Origin: Acholoe squamosa
Lineage: Eukaryota > Annelida > Polychaeta > Phyllodocida > Polynoidae
Length of the DNA: 64,000 nucleotides
Direction of reading: 5' to 3'
Assembly (NCBI GenBank): GCA_949317995.1
Contig: OX439038.1
Coordinates: forward strand, 32,758,613 to 32,822,612
In this document: positions 24,271-36,695 of the stretch, piece after piece
Position numbering within the stretch: the first letter of the stretch is position 1
Layout of the letters: each line of letters starts with the position of its first letter
Program-made: the position numbers and the translations under genes
The notes under the pieces: model-generated
The model's input: only the letters and a program-made list of their open reading frames with translations
Told to the model about the DNA's origin: nothing
Database searches by the model: none

Positions 24271-27200
24271 ATCGCACACATCCAGCTTCATGTATACTGT
24301 TACCAGCACCTTCGGTGCTGGGATAGTGGTACACAGCCACTCCAAGATCGATATGTATATTAGTGGTTAAACTTCTAAGTTACATCATATGCACAGGGGC
24401 TGGTTGGCAGGTCTAACTGCCGCGCACCTGCAGCGGGAAAGTGCAGCGCGCGTCTGTGGCAAAGTTTGACTTTGGCTGAGCCATCAGTTGCACCACACCC
24501 ACGATAATGATGCATGGCGGGACTGCCTCAATGAGCGTAAAAGTAGACTGAGGGTTGGGAATGAAGTCAAAGTTTTGGCTGGAAAATTGAAGTTATTATT
24601 GCTGTTACTTGGCCCACATATGAAGTACGGCCTGCAATATGATGGAAATAAATGAAAAGTAGCTTAAGATTACTTGGAAGTAAATAATTCTGAGAGAAAT
24701 GTCATAAAAACAGTCACGTCAGTGCGTGAAAGTAGCAGACAAACAGACAGACGTAGCCCACAGTCCGGTGCATGGCACTCTGAGACGGGGGAGGTTTCAT
24801 AGAAGAAGGAGGTAACAACAATCTAAACCTATTTATACCTATGTAGGATCTAACACGGCACTCCATTCTGGACAGGCAGCCACCTGTACTACAACCATAT
24901 TATACTGCTCACTATGGGCTATATCACATTACTGGTACTTAAATTGGTGACATAGCTTCTTCAACACTTACCTAGGTAAATACCCCTTAAGATCTACCTC
25001 TGACAGGCTCTGTAAGTATTCTGACGTTTTCATAAAGGGGTGTCTTGTTTCGTTCGCTTTGATCAAAGATCATAGAAATCCACATGCACATGTACAGAAT
25101 GTACCAAGAATATGTACTTTATATTTAATCTGCTCAAATTGGGAAAGTGTCCACGTTCACACCTTCCCCATGACATAGAACATGGAACGTCATGGTATAT
25201 TACGATATCATTCACTGCCTAAGGGAATAAGACAGCCCCAGAACAAGGCACTTTTGAGACACAATAGATATGCTATTATTATCCAATACATTTCATAGCA
25301 GTACAGAGATATTTGCATACGGTGCATGTATATATATCACTGCCGTTTCATTGTGCGTGCATATTACATTATGTCATAACATTACATAATATGACGCCAT
25401 TGACCAATACTGATGAGCTACTCTAAGAGCAACTCGAGCTGTCCAATGACACTTACAAAGCCTTACCCAATTGCCTATATACCGCATCCCCAGCCAGCAC
25501 TCAATGGTGCATTTGCTCACTTTACAATACGCACCGACATCATTGAATTATTGTTGTATAGGGAGCTATTACTAAGATGGATGATATTGCATTACTGCAC
25601 AACTATAAGTCTATGTGTGACAGAATGATGAGAATCAACTGATAAACTCTAACATTAATCATACAGGATTAAGCAGCCAGAGGAGACAGCGTGGATGATG
25701 GGGTGGATCACTTACACCAAGAGTCACAGGAAGCCTATACCTGAGCTGTTCCTGAGCAGGTGGTGCCAATACCTGCAGTATGTGCAGGATCAGTACGACT
25801 CCTTGAGCAGTATGGGTGTAAGGGGTGGTGCTGTGATACCACGTGTTGGGTGTATGAGCTGGAGCTGACGGTGGGCGTGGTGGCTGCTGACTGGCCGTAT
25901 TGATCTCTACCCCTACTCAGCCACCACCACTACTACCACAACTATTGATGATCTACTCGGTGGTCTCTATGCTATCCGTGAAGCTGAACAATGGTAAATG
26001 CTCTGTAGGGCAATTATTATATTCTCCAGTTACACTACATGGCGATAATGATACATCTATGGAACTGTCACATGGAAGGCAGGGGGGGGGGGTATTTTGA
26101 CATGATTAAAACTGATATATCATAATGTGATTTACAGCCAAAAGACCAATATTAACTCTTAATAAACGAACAACGACTAAGGGCGACTCCATCTTTGTTG
26201 AGGATCTGGTACCGGTAATTCGTGGTAGGCATTGCGTGTGAACCAGATAGGCCTAGAGAAAAGAAGGGAGCTAGAGTATTAAAATGGTGATTGTGAGCTA
26301 AAATCGATAATCGTAAATGCTAACAATCTGACCTATCACCTACTTACACATTCACTCTATGACTATGTCAAGAGCAATTATTCCGTATATATTCTGTCTG
26401 CCACTCTGGCAAGAAAATTATCGTGTCTCTTTGGATATCTATGACATGTAATAGTGTTATGTTCAATACCATTGGCTATGTAATATGCAGATCCTACAAC
26501 ACTGTGTTTGGGTGGGTAGACTAGATACGGCTAGGTGATCCCATCTAGTGGCTAGCCTTTCCCTTCCTCCACCCCTCCATCCTTTATCTCAAAAATCGCC
26601 TATCAGAACCCGCCTCACGCACTTTACCCATACACAGCTCAGGGGTCAGACCATACAGCCTAACCAGCTCTTCTCCATTTCAGAACGCTGCTTCTTGGCA
26701 GTAGACGTTGGCGACCTATATCCCCCTGATCCCCCTGGGAACCAGCCTCCTCCACTGGTCCTCGTTGCCGCCTCTGGGGGCAATACCCCTGGATAATGCA
26801 CGCGACGCCGTGAAAGACAAGCGGTCAGTGTAATAGTACCCTGGCCCCCTGCCACCTTCAATTTGTCATCTTGGGGCAGTGTCCCCAGGGAACCCCCCCC
26901 CGCCCCCCCCCCCTACTGCCATCGTCTGGGGTATGGGATGCGAGAGGTCCCAGATGTATCAATGAAGCCATTTCAACACCAAACCAGCCATATCCCAGCC
27001 ATGCCCATGGTATCCTACATTCACATTCACCTAGCTTGATATGGGGAAGCTCTATTTCAAAGGCAGTCAAATCCTTACATCTGATAGCTGGTCCTCTAGG
27101 CGTTCCCTAGTGGTGTTATACTGTGGAAACCAAACTCTTCATTCACAATACACAATCCCTCTAACATATTTCATTTCGGAAATACGATATTATATCTGAT

Positions 27201-29605
27201 GTCAATATATAGCATCCCTCTTTTATCTTATCGCCCTGTATGAACAGCAGTGTGTGTGCAAAGCAGAATGAGGCTGGTAGATTATTGCGAGTAGGATACA
27301 CTTTGGGGAGGGTGGTTGGGACTATCGGATGACTAGGATCAGTGAGTGTGTGTTGGTATCAGAGGGGCGGAGGTGGAGAGGATGGCATGGTGCCAGATAC
27401 AAGACCTCCAGTACACACCCTGTCATCTCCACTACACAGACCAGCACGGGGTGCGGCAGGGGGACGTGCGTGGCCTACATTCTCCAACACACACCTACAA
27501 CACATGACACCGACACAAAAACACACCATCATGGTGCTCCTCGTCCTGAGGAGACTGATCTACACTACAAACATGTCACATACAATCATGCTACACTCAC
27601 CAGGGACGAGATAACGCCGCCTGTAGTTGTCGTGACTTGACCTGTCTTCCATCTATTTTCCTAACAAACAGGCCCCATTTCATCTAATACTGAAAACCCA
27701 AAGTATGAATGAGGGTTCTTGTCTGAAACTAACCTTGGTGTTGAGAAGTTTGTTTCTTCCCTTACCTCATTCGTGTTTAACAGATGTTAAGGAATACATA
27801 CAGATGTTAAGGAATACATGTACATTATGAATGTGGATCTATAGAGGCGTGAGTATGAGTCGGATGTTGGTACTGTTACAGTTAGAGGGCAGTTATTGTA
27901 GACCCTTGTGATACTAAGTAGCCCCAAATTACACTAATCCCCACATTGACTTATGTAACCCTGTTACTCTGTACGTGTATGAAATCTGCACGTACAGCAA
28001 TCCACAGAACCAGCAGGCGGTGCGTTCGTGCAATGGCCGAGGGATCAATGCTGGTTTGTAAGGCCACCCCCTATTGGTCCTCCCCATGTGGGTCAATGTT
28101 GATCCCTGAGTCAACTTACTACACTTCCAAGCATAGTTAGGGACTGGTACCTAGCCAGACCTGGCTGGGGTGGAAGGGGGTGGAGGGAACAAGCTAAGGT
28201 GGTGTAGTCAGCGTTCGAGGTCAGCCCCACCCACAATGCACTGCATATGGTTAGAAAACCGCTGCCCGAACGCACCGAGTGAAAGTCATCTATTGAAAAG
28301 TGCAGTGTATTTCTAGAAGAAGATACCTGGGGCACTCAAGGCCTGTATATGACAGAATTAGACACCATTGGGAGGGAGGATTCTGGAAGGCACAAGTGTT
28401 TGGTCTGAGGCTATCAGTTTGGTTTGTGGCTATGGGGCTGCACCAGCGTCTCCCCAGGGGCCATGGTGCACGGTAGTGGGGAGAGGGGAAAATAAACACT
28501 AGAATAAACACCACAATAAATATAGCTTAGCAGAACACAGCTCACTGGGGCGTAGAAAAACAGGCCTTCTAGCCTCCCCAACAAATCCTGGAACAACACC
28601 CATAGCACAGTCTGCAGGGTCTGTTGTTCCATGATGGAGCAGGTGGGCGGGTTGAGGAGGTACCCTAGCAGAATCAAAGGTCAGGCAAATGACAGTGAAG
28701 GTGATCTAATCTGTGACACCTAAATGCATTTTGATGCAGAGATGCCAGCACGGTGAATTTAGGGGGAAGGCTCTGTCACTCCTGTTGATGCTTATTAGGG
28801 TAGGGGTATTGTCACTGCACCATCAGGCGTTCGGTAATTCAATAGGGACTATTTACTCTACAGATTTGTGAATCACTGGCTGATGCCCCCCACCTCCCCC
28901 TCCCCATTCCACAATCCCCAGTCCTTATCCCTTTTTGTTCATCCCCCACTCCATGAACCTGTCTGTGCCCCTGCCCCCGACACTAGTGCCCCCTGTGGAC
29001 AGCTGGCCTCATTACGGTTCCCCTCCCCTTGAGGCAGTGCTCGACCATCCAGGTATTAGTGCAAGACCATTATGTGGTCAGCAAATAGTCCACCCCTCCC
29101 ACCTTTCTAGTACATTTTACTAACAGAGTTATAGATGTAGATGTGCATTACTGGTGGGTGCCTGCTCCTGACCTTGAGTTGATTTATAATTCAGAACCAC
29201 GAACGCCAGCGTTTTTTTTAAGTGTATTGTACTATCTTGAGTGATCGTACGTTCAAGAAGTTGCAAGTGTACATGTATTCATGTTTCGGGGAGTGTATTC
29301 ACAAGTCAACACAACGGCACTGATCACCAAACAGCAGCTTCAAGTTCAAGAATGAAAGTGTCCATGTCAACGCCAATGTCATTTTTATGGGGGTTGGGGT
29401 TAATAATTAACAGAATAATGGTCCTACAGCGTTAAATAATTCATATATTTTGTTTTAGGTGTCAGTTTTCAATGACACGCACTACCTACATGTATTACAG
29501 CAGCCTGATTACACTTTTACAGAGCTGTCAGTGATAACTTGTGTGTACAAATCATTTGTATTTTGTAGTGTATCAATGTATTGTCATCAGTGTGATGGTC
29601 ATCAT
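24271..29605. other. Intron stretch without supported genes
   Basis: Contains the triloop hairpin at 24303-24321 and several C/G-runs (26083, 26896). A pyrimidine/CAG boundary at ~26684 and a Gly/Ser/Pro-rich minus frame at 26680-26795 were considered as an exon and not accepted. No other signal. Confidence 0.55.
27781..27819 (+). repeat. 20-bp tandem duplication
   Basis: CAGATGTTAAGGAATACAT occurs twice in immediate succession (period 20). Confidence 0.85.
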
Positions 29606-29606
29606 C

Positions 29607-29665
<59 letters not shown>
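29606..29665 (+). repeat. (TAA)n microsatellite, about 20 units
   Basis: Uninterrupted TAA/ATA repeat. The Asn- or Ile-homopolymer reading frames over it are artefacts. Confidence 0.98.
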
Positions 29666-29734
29666 TGGTGTTTATATCTACGTATCATTTATCACATGTC
29701 AAATACATTCTGCCCCATACCATGACCTATGGGG

Positions 29735-29793
29735 TCTAAAATCGACATGGTGACATGGGCATTTATCAAAATCGACATGTGACATGGGAGTCC
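29735..29793 (+). repeat. GACATG-word MITE, short fragment
   Basis: CTAAAATCGACATGGTGACA then GGGCATTTATCAAAATCGAC and ATGTGACATGGG match the left ~60 bp of the two full copies. The rest is absent. Confidence 0.65.
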
Positions 29794-30634
29794 CAGATTC
29801 AGAGCCCCTATCCTCATGATTATTACAATTCCATACACACTTCATGATCAGTTATTACATGAATCTGACATTATACTTGGAATTCATTCACACCAGAAGA
29901 AAGCCATTACTTCTCTTTTTTCAATTACAGAAATGTGCCTACTCACCTACCAAGAACCCAGTGATATCTGATATCTGCGTGAAGGCAAATCTACTGTTGG
30001 TGTATCTCTGGTTCTGTGTTGTCGTATACGGTATAGTCCTGAAGCAGGCCTGTTCTGTACAAGTGGCAACAGACTATCATGAACTCCCCTGATGGTAAAG
30101 GCAAAAGGGGAGGATGTGTACTCCTAAACACAAGTGTGTGACACTCACACTGTGAGGGTACAGATCAACCTCAAACCACTGACATTAAATCCCTTCACTG
30201 TGACCGAGTAACCCTTTTAATCTGAAGACACTCTGGGAGTGGTATCCTGTGAGTGTAGACCTGGATCTTGAAGATGGTCCAAGTGTGGTATGATGAGGAT
30301 AGAACTTCAACTTAGAACCAGTGGTTACAGTTGACAGCAGTAATAGTGGTAGTCCTAGTGGTGGTCGGGTACTCCTCGTGCTAGTACTAGTACTAGTAGT
30401 GTAGGTTGTGGTAAACACACTACCTCATTGTCCGCCATGCTTCCTCTACAACTCTCCCCTCTCACTACCACAACCAACGCTACGTTCAGCCCTCCACAGA
30501 CAATCCACACCGTCCCAGGCCACTCTCTTCAACACCAGATCCTCGTGGATCCACACAGTGCTTCTAGATCCACCCAAGGCGTGTTAGGACGTAGTAATGT
30601 GGCCGGACTGTTGTTGTTTTGTCTTAGGGTCTGG

Positions 30635-30790
30635 TTTGTATTCGGCGGTCCGTGTGTGTGAGCGCGCGTCGTCCGTCCGTGCCGCCAACCTGCAAATAGC
30701 ACCAGCTGGCCCCCACTGACCTAGAAACAGTCCCGGCACGGCGGGCGGACAGAGGCGGCCCCCTTAGGCGGCTCTACGGCCGTGTCACCT
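30635..30790 (-). promoter_or_regulatory. CpG-rich segment in the intron, possible internal promoter on the minus strand
   Basis: This ~150-bp stretch is dense in CG dinucleotides (GCGCGCGTCGTCCGTCCG, GGCACGGCGGGCGGAC), in sharp contrast with the AT-rich neighbourhood. About 200 bp further in the minus direction is ATGGCGGACAATGAG (30438 down to 30424). This is a typical vertebrate/invertebrate-style start context (GAAGCATGGCG), followed at once by a possible donor, gtagtg. That could be an alternative GSE1 first exon (MADNE...). However, it would end in phase 0 while the exon at 5469 needs phase 1, so a linking exon would be required. The call is inference only. Confidence 0.25.
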
Positions 30791-32032
30791 ATACTCCGTC
30801 TCTACACACCTCCACGGTGTATTATTGATCGACTACATCGATTAAAACCACAGCTACCCAGGATGTCGAAACCAACCTGGCCGAGACTGGGGGTGGGGCA
30901 GAAAGCTTTAGGCGGTTTGGGATTCCTTCTTTCCCAAGTGTTCCCGTGTGAATCCTTCCAAGGGGCCACATGGACATATGTTGCTGCTTGAGGTCAATTT
31001 GGGAGTATTTAATAGTAAATGGTACTTTTTACTGATTTCAGTTTCTCTTTCATTTTTATTTCATTTTTATTTAGTCTTCTTTTTTTTTTTTTTTTTTTAG
31101 GGGGGGGGGAGGGGCATATTCTAACCCCATGTCTGGAATGGGGGCGGGGTCCACTGTTCTGTACCAACATCCCTCTCAGCAACACCACCTCTCCATCAGC
31201 GTCAGTACGGCAAAGTGCGCAATAAAATACTTTAAAAAGAAATGGATCAATTTTGTGTACTTCAAGTTGCATCCAAGGGTAGGTCGTTCATCGAATCAGG
31301 GATGATTACCGTCCATGTGTCCAGAGACTGCCCATAAGTATAGGCTAAGTGTAGCGGTAAGGAAGTGGTGCCAAGCTGTGCACTCAAGCAACGCCTTTTC
31401 TTAGCTTCCATACTGTCAGTTATGAGTTAATGTATAATACCCAGTGAGAGTGGTGGTAGGAAATAGGAGAGTGTATGATAAGGATCTGCAGCTGCAAGCG
31501 GTGCTCTGTTGGTGGTGGTTTAACTAATACGTCTTAGATCACCCACAGTGAGACTAAGCTGTAGTGAATATAGCAGTCACTTGTGGCTTCTGGCCCTCTT
31601 TGTACACAGTGCGTTATCCTCTGATGCTGTATACAATGTATAGTGATGTCACCCTACCCGTATTGTTGTAAGTTACACATTTTTGGTTAACAGGGGACCA
31701 GGATACCTACAGATTCTAATATTCCCTAATGTCAAGTGGTTGGCAGAAACATGATGTCCTACATGTCATGTATTATGTTTACATACAACGATTATAGCCA
31801 TCATCATCATACATTCTGACCTTTAGGCTTTATACATCTGTAGGCATCTGTACTAGGACCCCTGGGCCTTGGTCCTTTTAACCTTTCCTCCTCAGTAATC
31901 TCTCACAGTTTGGTGGTGTGCTATATAACATGGCTCAATTTTCAAATCACTCTTTTGAGCCGCTTATCAAAAGAGATAAATGTGATATAGTTTACTGCTG
32001 CTTACCTTACCTCACGTGAATTCCCACTGGGC

Positions 32033-32086
32033 ATAAAAACGTGTTGTTGTTTTTTTTTAACGTAAAAAACAACAACACGTTTTTAT
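32033..32086. repeat. Perfect 23-bp inverted repeat with 8-base loop
   Basis: The left arm 32033-32055 (ATAAAAACGTGTTGTTG then Ts) is exactly complementary to 32064-32086. AACG-plus-T-run sequence follows to 32180 (ACGTTTAAAAACGTTTTTG), extending the palindromic character. Confidence 0.9.
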
Positions 32087-32356
32087 TGGTTTCCCTATTG
32101 GTTATTTGGTTGAAAATTGGTTGGAAAAACGTTTAAAAACGTTTTTGTGTGTGTGTTTTTTTTTTTTGTTTTTTTTTGTTTTTGCCAAGTGGGTCGTCAC
32201 ATGTTAAGTCCCCGTTATATTAGGCTGACTACTTGCATCCTACCAAAGGCTACTTTCAGGCCTGAGTAACTAATTGATTATCGCTAGGGCATACTAGTAA
32301 TACTCACAGTATTCCCTATAGTATTTTGACAGAAGTCAAAGTCTGTATGAAAGCAT

Positions 32357-32707
32357 TGGGCCTAAAAGAAAAAAAAACTGTGTTTCCGGTAACATGGTCT
32401 AAAAAGTTGAGGTCGTATTTTTTTTATTTTTTTTTTTTTTGTATCCAAGGTCTCACATAGATATATATTGCTGTTTTTCACTGATGATTGTTATAAACGT
32501 TGATTTCCTGATTGGGATATGGAAATCCATGGGGAAATGTGTGCATATAAAAATTTCGGAAGTGAATCTTTGAAAATTTTGAAAAAAAAAATCCAAAAAA
32601 TGTTCAAAAATTGGAGAAATTTTGAAAAGATTTGAAAAAAATCTGAGGTCGGCCCCTTTGAGCTGAGCATGGTCGGGTGACCGGAAACAAACCTTCTTTT
32701 TTTTTGG
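32357..32707. mobile_element. MITE with GGCC termini, copy 2
   Basis: Same structure as the element at 753-1138: GGCCTAAAAGAAAAAAAAAC followed by TTTCCGGTAACATGG at the left, and GGTCGGGTGACCGGAAAC followed by T-rich sequence and GGCC at the right. The internal GAGGTCG words are also shared. The target duplication is not clear here. Confidence 0.65.
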
Positions 32708-33910
32708 CCTTAATGCATAAATTCTAGCCAAACATGTGAGAAACGACATTAGAAGTAAAGCATTGAATCTGGTCTTATTAGTGTGACATCATAACAACTG
32801 TGGTATAATTCTACATTAAGTTCTATGCTGTAAACGATGTGCTAGCTTTTTCTGGTTGGCGGGACGGCAGGGGTGTTACAACATAAGCTGAATGTGTGTT
32901 GGGATTTACACATGGCCGGTGAGGCTTAGTTCAGAGAAGGGTGATCACTTAGTGAAGTTAAGTTAATGGACAAACAGTGGCAGGTGGCCAACAACAAGGT
33001 GGGCACCAGCAGGTAGACCTCGTGTTTACCTAACTGCTAGTTCATCACTGGTTCCTGACGAGCTCCATAGGGTTAGTCTGTGTATCCATACAGCACAAAA
33101 TGCTGCATAGAACATGGTGGTATTATGTCAATCAATATAAGCTATGGCGGAGAGTTTGTGTACATGATACACATGAACACGCTATGCACTCTGCAACAAT
33201 ATCAAATACCAGAGCCATGTGAGTTTTGGATATACAAAGTGACTTTCAATAATGTCCATAACCTTTCATATGATTTATATTGGAACAACGCACACCTGTA
33301 TACGTGTCTGTATCGGAGGATGCCTTATTGACCTTTCCTCACTTGGTGAAAAATGAATGATCAACATTCACATTCTATGCCAATAAAGACCCATTGAAGG
33401 TATTTGCTAGTCGTTTGTGACTTATTAACAGCAAATTGCATTCTTAATACTTCCATTTGTAGCAGGAAATTAACTATCGACTGACTGATATTTGACATCA
33501 GCAAAATCAAACCAATACCTGCTACCCTGGACAACTCTGCTAAATGATAACATTTCCTACGTCTGAGGGGGGGGGGGGGTATATGTGACAACTGATTTGG
33601 CCTTCGTATTTGCACACATCCGTTTCTCATCTCCGTTTTTATTATATGAGTGTCTTTTGTAAGGCAAAGGGATGCACCCTTTTGACTTGATATTGGTTGC
33701 CATGGTAACGTACCTAGCACCTGCCAGGGAGACATTTCATCCAACTATAGCTACCATCTACAGTAGTAGTAGCATGGTGGTGTCAATCATGTTAACAGAA
33801 AGAACATGTCAATGTCATGCAGCATGGGTGAGGTGAGGCACGTGTAACCTTACAGCATTGAAGCTCTAAACATGCACATTGCCCTTAACTGTGTTGTTGT
33901 TCGTGTGGGT

Positions 33911-34027
33911 GGTGAATCAATGCCTGAGTAATACATGGGGTGCATGTGTGGTGAATCAATGCCTGAGTAATACATGGGGTACATGTGTGGTGAATCAATG
34001 CCTGAGTAATACATGGGGTGCATGTGT
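33911..34027 (+). repeat. Minisatellite, three 39-bp units
   Basis: Three units beginning GGTGAATCAATGCCTGAGTA at 33911, 33950 and 33989. The middle unit differs by one base (GGGGTACAT). The 13-codon period gives a repeating reading frame, but nothing supports translation. Confidence 0.93.
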
Positions 34028-36089
34028 GGTGATCAGGGCAGACAGAGGAAGGTGCACGAAGGGAGGCCAGGAGAGTGGGGTACTTGTATGTCTTCCCATC
34101 TAATTGTGTGGCTACTTTTGTCCCTCCCCAATAAAATAAAAATAAAATAGATTAAATAATTTCATGAGTGGTTATGCAAGATGCATTCCGGTTCGTTGTA
34201 GATGCTGCTCAGATGCTCTGTATGGGTGTGCGAGGTGGTATGGGGATCATCTTGATCATACACACGCCAATCGATCTCCCACTTAGTCAGTGTGTGCCTT
34301 TGTGGTGGTACTATCTGTGTACCTGCCTGTAGTGTAGATATGGTAATGTACCGTGCACACTTCTGTTATCTCAGTAATCTGTAAAGTATTGATAACGACC
34401 CTGGAGTGCCTTTAGGTAACCATCTAACTGATATAGATTCACGTACGGGTGGGGTGGCATGTGGTGGAGTAGATCGTTGTGTGAATTAGAAGAATAATGT
34501 CTCCCTGAGTGGAATGGTACATATATTATGGTGTTACTTGTCGTAGGTTTTTGAGTGTTACATGACGTCAAAACTAAAGGGGTGATATTGTATCAAGCTG
34601 GCCATGTGCGTTTTACAACCGCGGAGTAGGAAGTCATGGAGAATGATTTGATTTCTACTGCATAATTATGATGTACCAAATTCGCCTCATAATTCAACTG
34701 ATCGTAAAAATGGCTGCGGTAATTGGATAACAGTCACTGCTCTTGCTAAAAGGTAGTTTTGTTTTTCAAGTTCTATTTATCTTATTTTTCTGGGAATTTC
34801 TATTTACTTCTCATATATTTGTTAGCTTAACTTATTCACATGAATCATCTTCTTCTTTGTGTAATCACCGAAACCTTATCATTGTTAAAATGTCTATGCG
34901 AATTCATATCGTGCGTAGCATTTTCTAGGTATACAATCCATTCCCGATCGATGACACCTGTGATAACGTGCTTCTCGAAGACACTGTTCCCGGGAGGCAG
35001 GAGCGGCTGAGTTGCTCTCCCACGAGATAACCTAGCACCTGCTCTTGGCCTAAACCAGCTGCACCCAACTCATCTGCCCGACCAACCCACTATTTTATCT
35101 GTAAGCATATATAATAAATGAGTATCTCTTTACAAACGAAATCATGTACCCAGTTCCCTCTGGACCCAATGGTGACAAGGGGAAGAGATTCTGCATGTAG
35201 AAATCATCTAGATGTTGTCTTGATCGCGTCAGACACCTCCCCAATCTCATTTGAGCACTACCACCTCTACTACCCCCACCCCTGATTACCTACCCCCCCC
35301 CCCTCTTCTTGGCATCATCACCTAATAGCTTCGTATAATTGGCAGACGGCCCTATCCCTAGGTCAGGCGGTTCTCTGCATATATCAGTTTATCCAATTGG
35401 CCTGTGTATATAACTAAATGTAAGATCACAACCGAAAATACAATAAAAAGACAAAATACAAAGTCCAAAATTACAGAATGAGTCATGCTTCTCTAATTGT
35501 TCTGGTTTACCTATATTTAACTTGGAAAACAAGACTTTTTTTTCTAAGAGAGTATTCAAATATTGCATGGCTCTGTAGGAATGAGACTTGCAGAATAATT
35601 GTGGCCAGGCAAGCAGAAATGATACCACAGGAGAGAGCTAGTCTGCTCACGATCTATATCTGGAGTCATTGTAAGTAAAGGGTCATAATGTCGTCGTACA
35701 ATTTACCTTTAAATCAAGTAGATGCCTATTAGATTTAAGTTAAAGAAATGCTCCATATATGATGTTATAATACCAATACATGTATGATGAAATTCCTCTC
35801 CCTTCCAGACTCGGTCGTTGTGAAGCTTCATGGATTATCATCAGTCCAGAGACGACTGCAGCAGAGACGAAGTGCAACTGGTGCTACCACCTAGCGATCA
35901 GTTCCCTAACTAGTATATCTCAAGAAGCCTCTGACGAGTGCACTAAAAATCTACAATTCCTCACATGTTAATACTCCCTCTGGGTTCACAATACCTCTTT
36001 TGGAAGTAACCCAGAAATATGATAACTTTTGTGGCATTTTAATGATGTTTTAAGAGTTACTATAGTTAATGAATATAAAGTAGACATAC

Positions 36090-36305
36090 CTGGAGGATCT
36101 CCTGCTTGTTTGGCCAGTTTTCTTAATGCTGCGGCAAAGCTGGATGCCCTGGTGGCTGACATGGCGGCGTTCTGGCCCCCGTTGCCACCAGAGGCGCTGG
36201 GAGAGGTCTGGTTGAGTGGGGGCACGGTGGCCGTATTCCGCCCCACTTTGTTAGCCACAGGACTCAACATGGTCAACGGTGGAGGCTTGCTGCCTGGAGG
36301 CAGAC
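36090..36305 (-). CDS. GSE1: GSE1 homologue, N-terminal coding exon (216 bp, 72 codons, phase 1 in / phase 1 out)
   Basis: Read on the minus strand, a pyrimidine-rich tract ending TTTCAG precedes the exon and CAG|gtatgt follows it, both canonical. The open frame runs from GLPPGSKPPPLTMLSP near its start, through TATVPPLNQTSPS, to SSFAAALRKLAKQA near its end. The last block matches, as I recall it, the SSFAAALRKLAKQA segment near the N-terminus of vertebrate GSE1. The upstream MLS...TATV..L pattern also matches the human N-terminal region in order. In vertebrates GSE1 is a nuclear proline-rich protein found with HDAC1/2-LSD1-CoREST co-repressor complexes; that role here is inferred from family membership. 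The exon begins with the last two bases of a glycine-type codon, so at least one more 5' coding exon must lie upstream (higher coordinates). I did not identify it. Exon identity is very likely; the exact ends rest on splice consensus. Confidence 0.9.
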
Positions 36306-36609
36306 CTGAAACACAGCAAAGGAACACGATTCTTAACGATTTAACAACTTTGAGAAAGATCTGTTCTTTGACTGGTATGATTGCAGAGGTGCATAGGATA
36401 GGCGGTTATATCAATATCTAGTACTGCATGTACTATACTGCATATTTCGGCAATTCAATATGTGGAATCGGTAGTAAAATACATGTCAATTGCAGTGAAC
36501 GTTTTGTACAATTTTGCTACCAAGTCTATATAAAGCAATTTTATTTGCTTCATCAAACACTCTAAGCGTTACAGATTCGACAAGACCAATGTTACGTCTG
36601 GACTTGCAT

Positions 36610-36695
36610 CACTAGGGGGGAACCTAGGATAAAAGACAGAAATGATGAACCAGATGCCAGCCTAACTGCCTGAGGCACTGCAACTCCCCCTAGTG
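36610..36695. repeat. Short foldback with CACTAGGGGG termini
   Basis: CACTAGGGGGGAACC at the left and ACTCCCCCTAGTG at the right, 86 bp overall. Probably a tiny MITE or solo ends of one. It lies 305 bp upstream (in the transcript sense) of the GSE1 exon at 36305. Confidence 0.45.

Larger units (their letters stand above)
5470..36089 (-). other. GSE1 intron, 30,620 bp, between the two identified exons
   Basis: Bounded by gtatgt (minus strand, next to 36090) and CTTGCAG (next to 5469). The intervening exon content is probably nil, because the flanking phases match and the joined protein aligns with the human order of motifs. A symmetric phase 1-1 cassette exon cannot be excluded by eye. The intron carries an antisense tRNA-Asn and many transposon-derived repeats listed separately. 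Outside those I see no coding-like exon. Confidence 0.75.

Noticed and set aside
26646..26796. Plus-strand exon after a pyrimidine tract and TTTCAG
   Set aside because: The open frame ends in a stop within ~110 bp and there is no partner exon or homology on the plus strand.
26680..26800. Possible minus-strand exon encoding a Gly/Ser/Pro-rich peptide
   Set aside because: It has an acceptor-like CCAG and a phase-1 frame, but no donor of compatible phase and no similarity to GSE1. The joined flanking exons already fit without it.
29459..29753. Poly-Asn and poly-Ile reading frames
   Set aside because: Translation of a (TAA)n microsatellite.
33361..33744. 127-codon minus-strand frame
   Set aside because: No recognisable domain, crosses a G-run, no splice signals that isolate it, and composition is like the surrounding DNA.
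33879..34103. Repeat-containing 74-codon frame
   Set aside because: Arises from a 39-bp minisatellite whose period is a codon multiple. No independent coding evidence.
36029..36421. 130-codon plus-strand frame
   Set aside because: It is the antisense of the GSE1 exon at 36090-36305. Splice sites and homology are on the minus strand.
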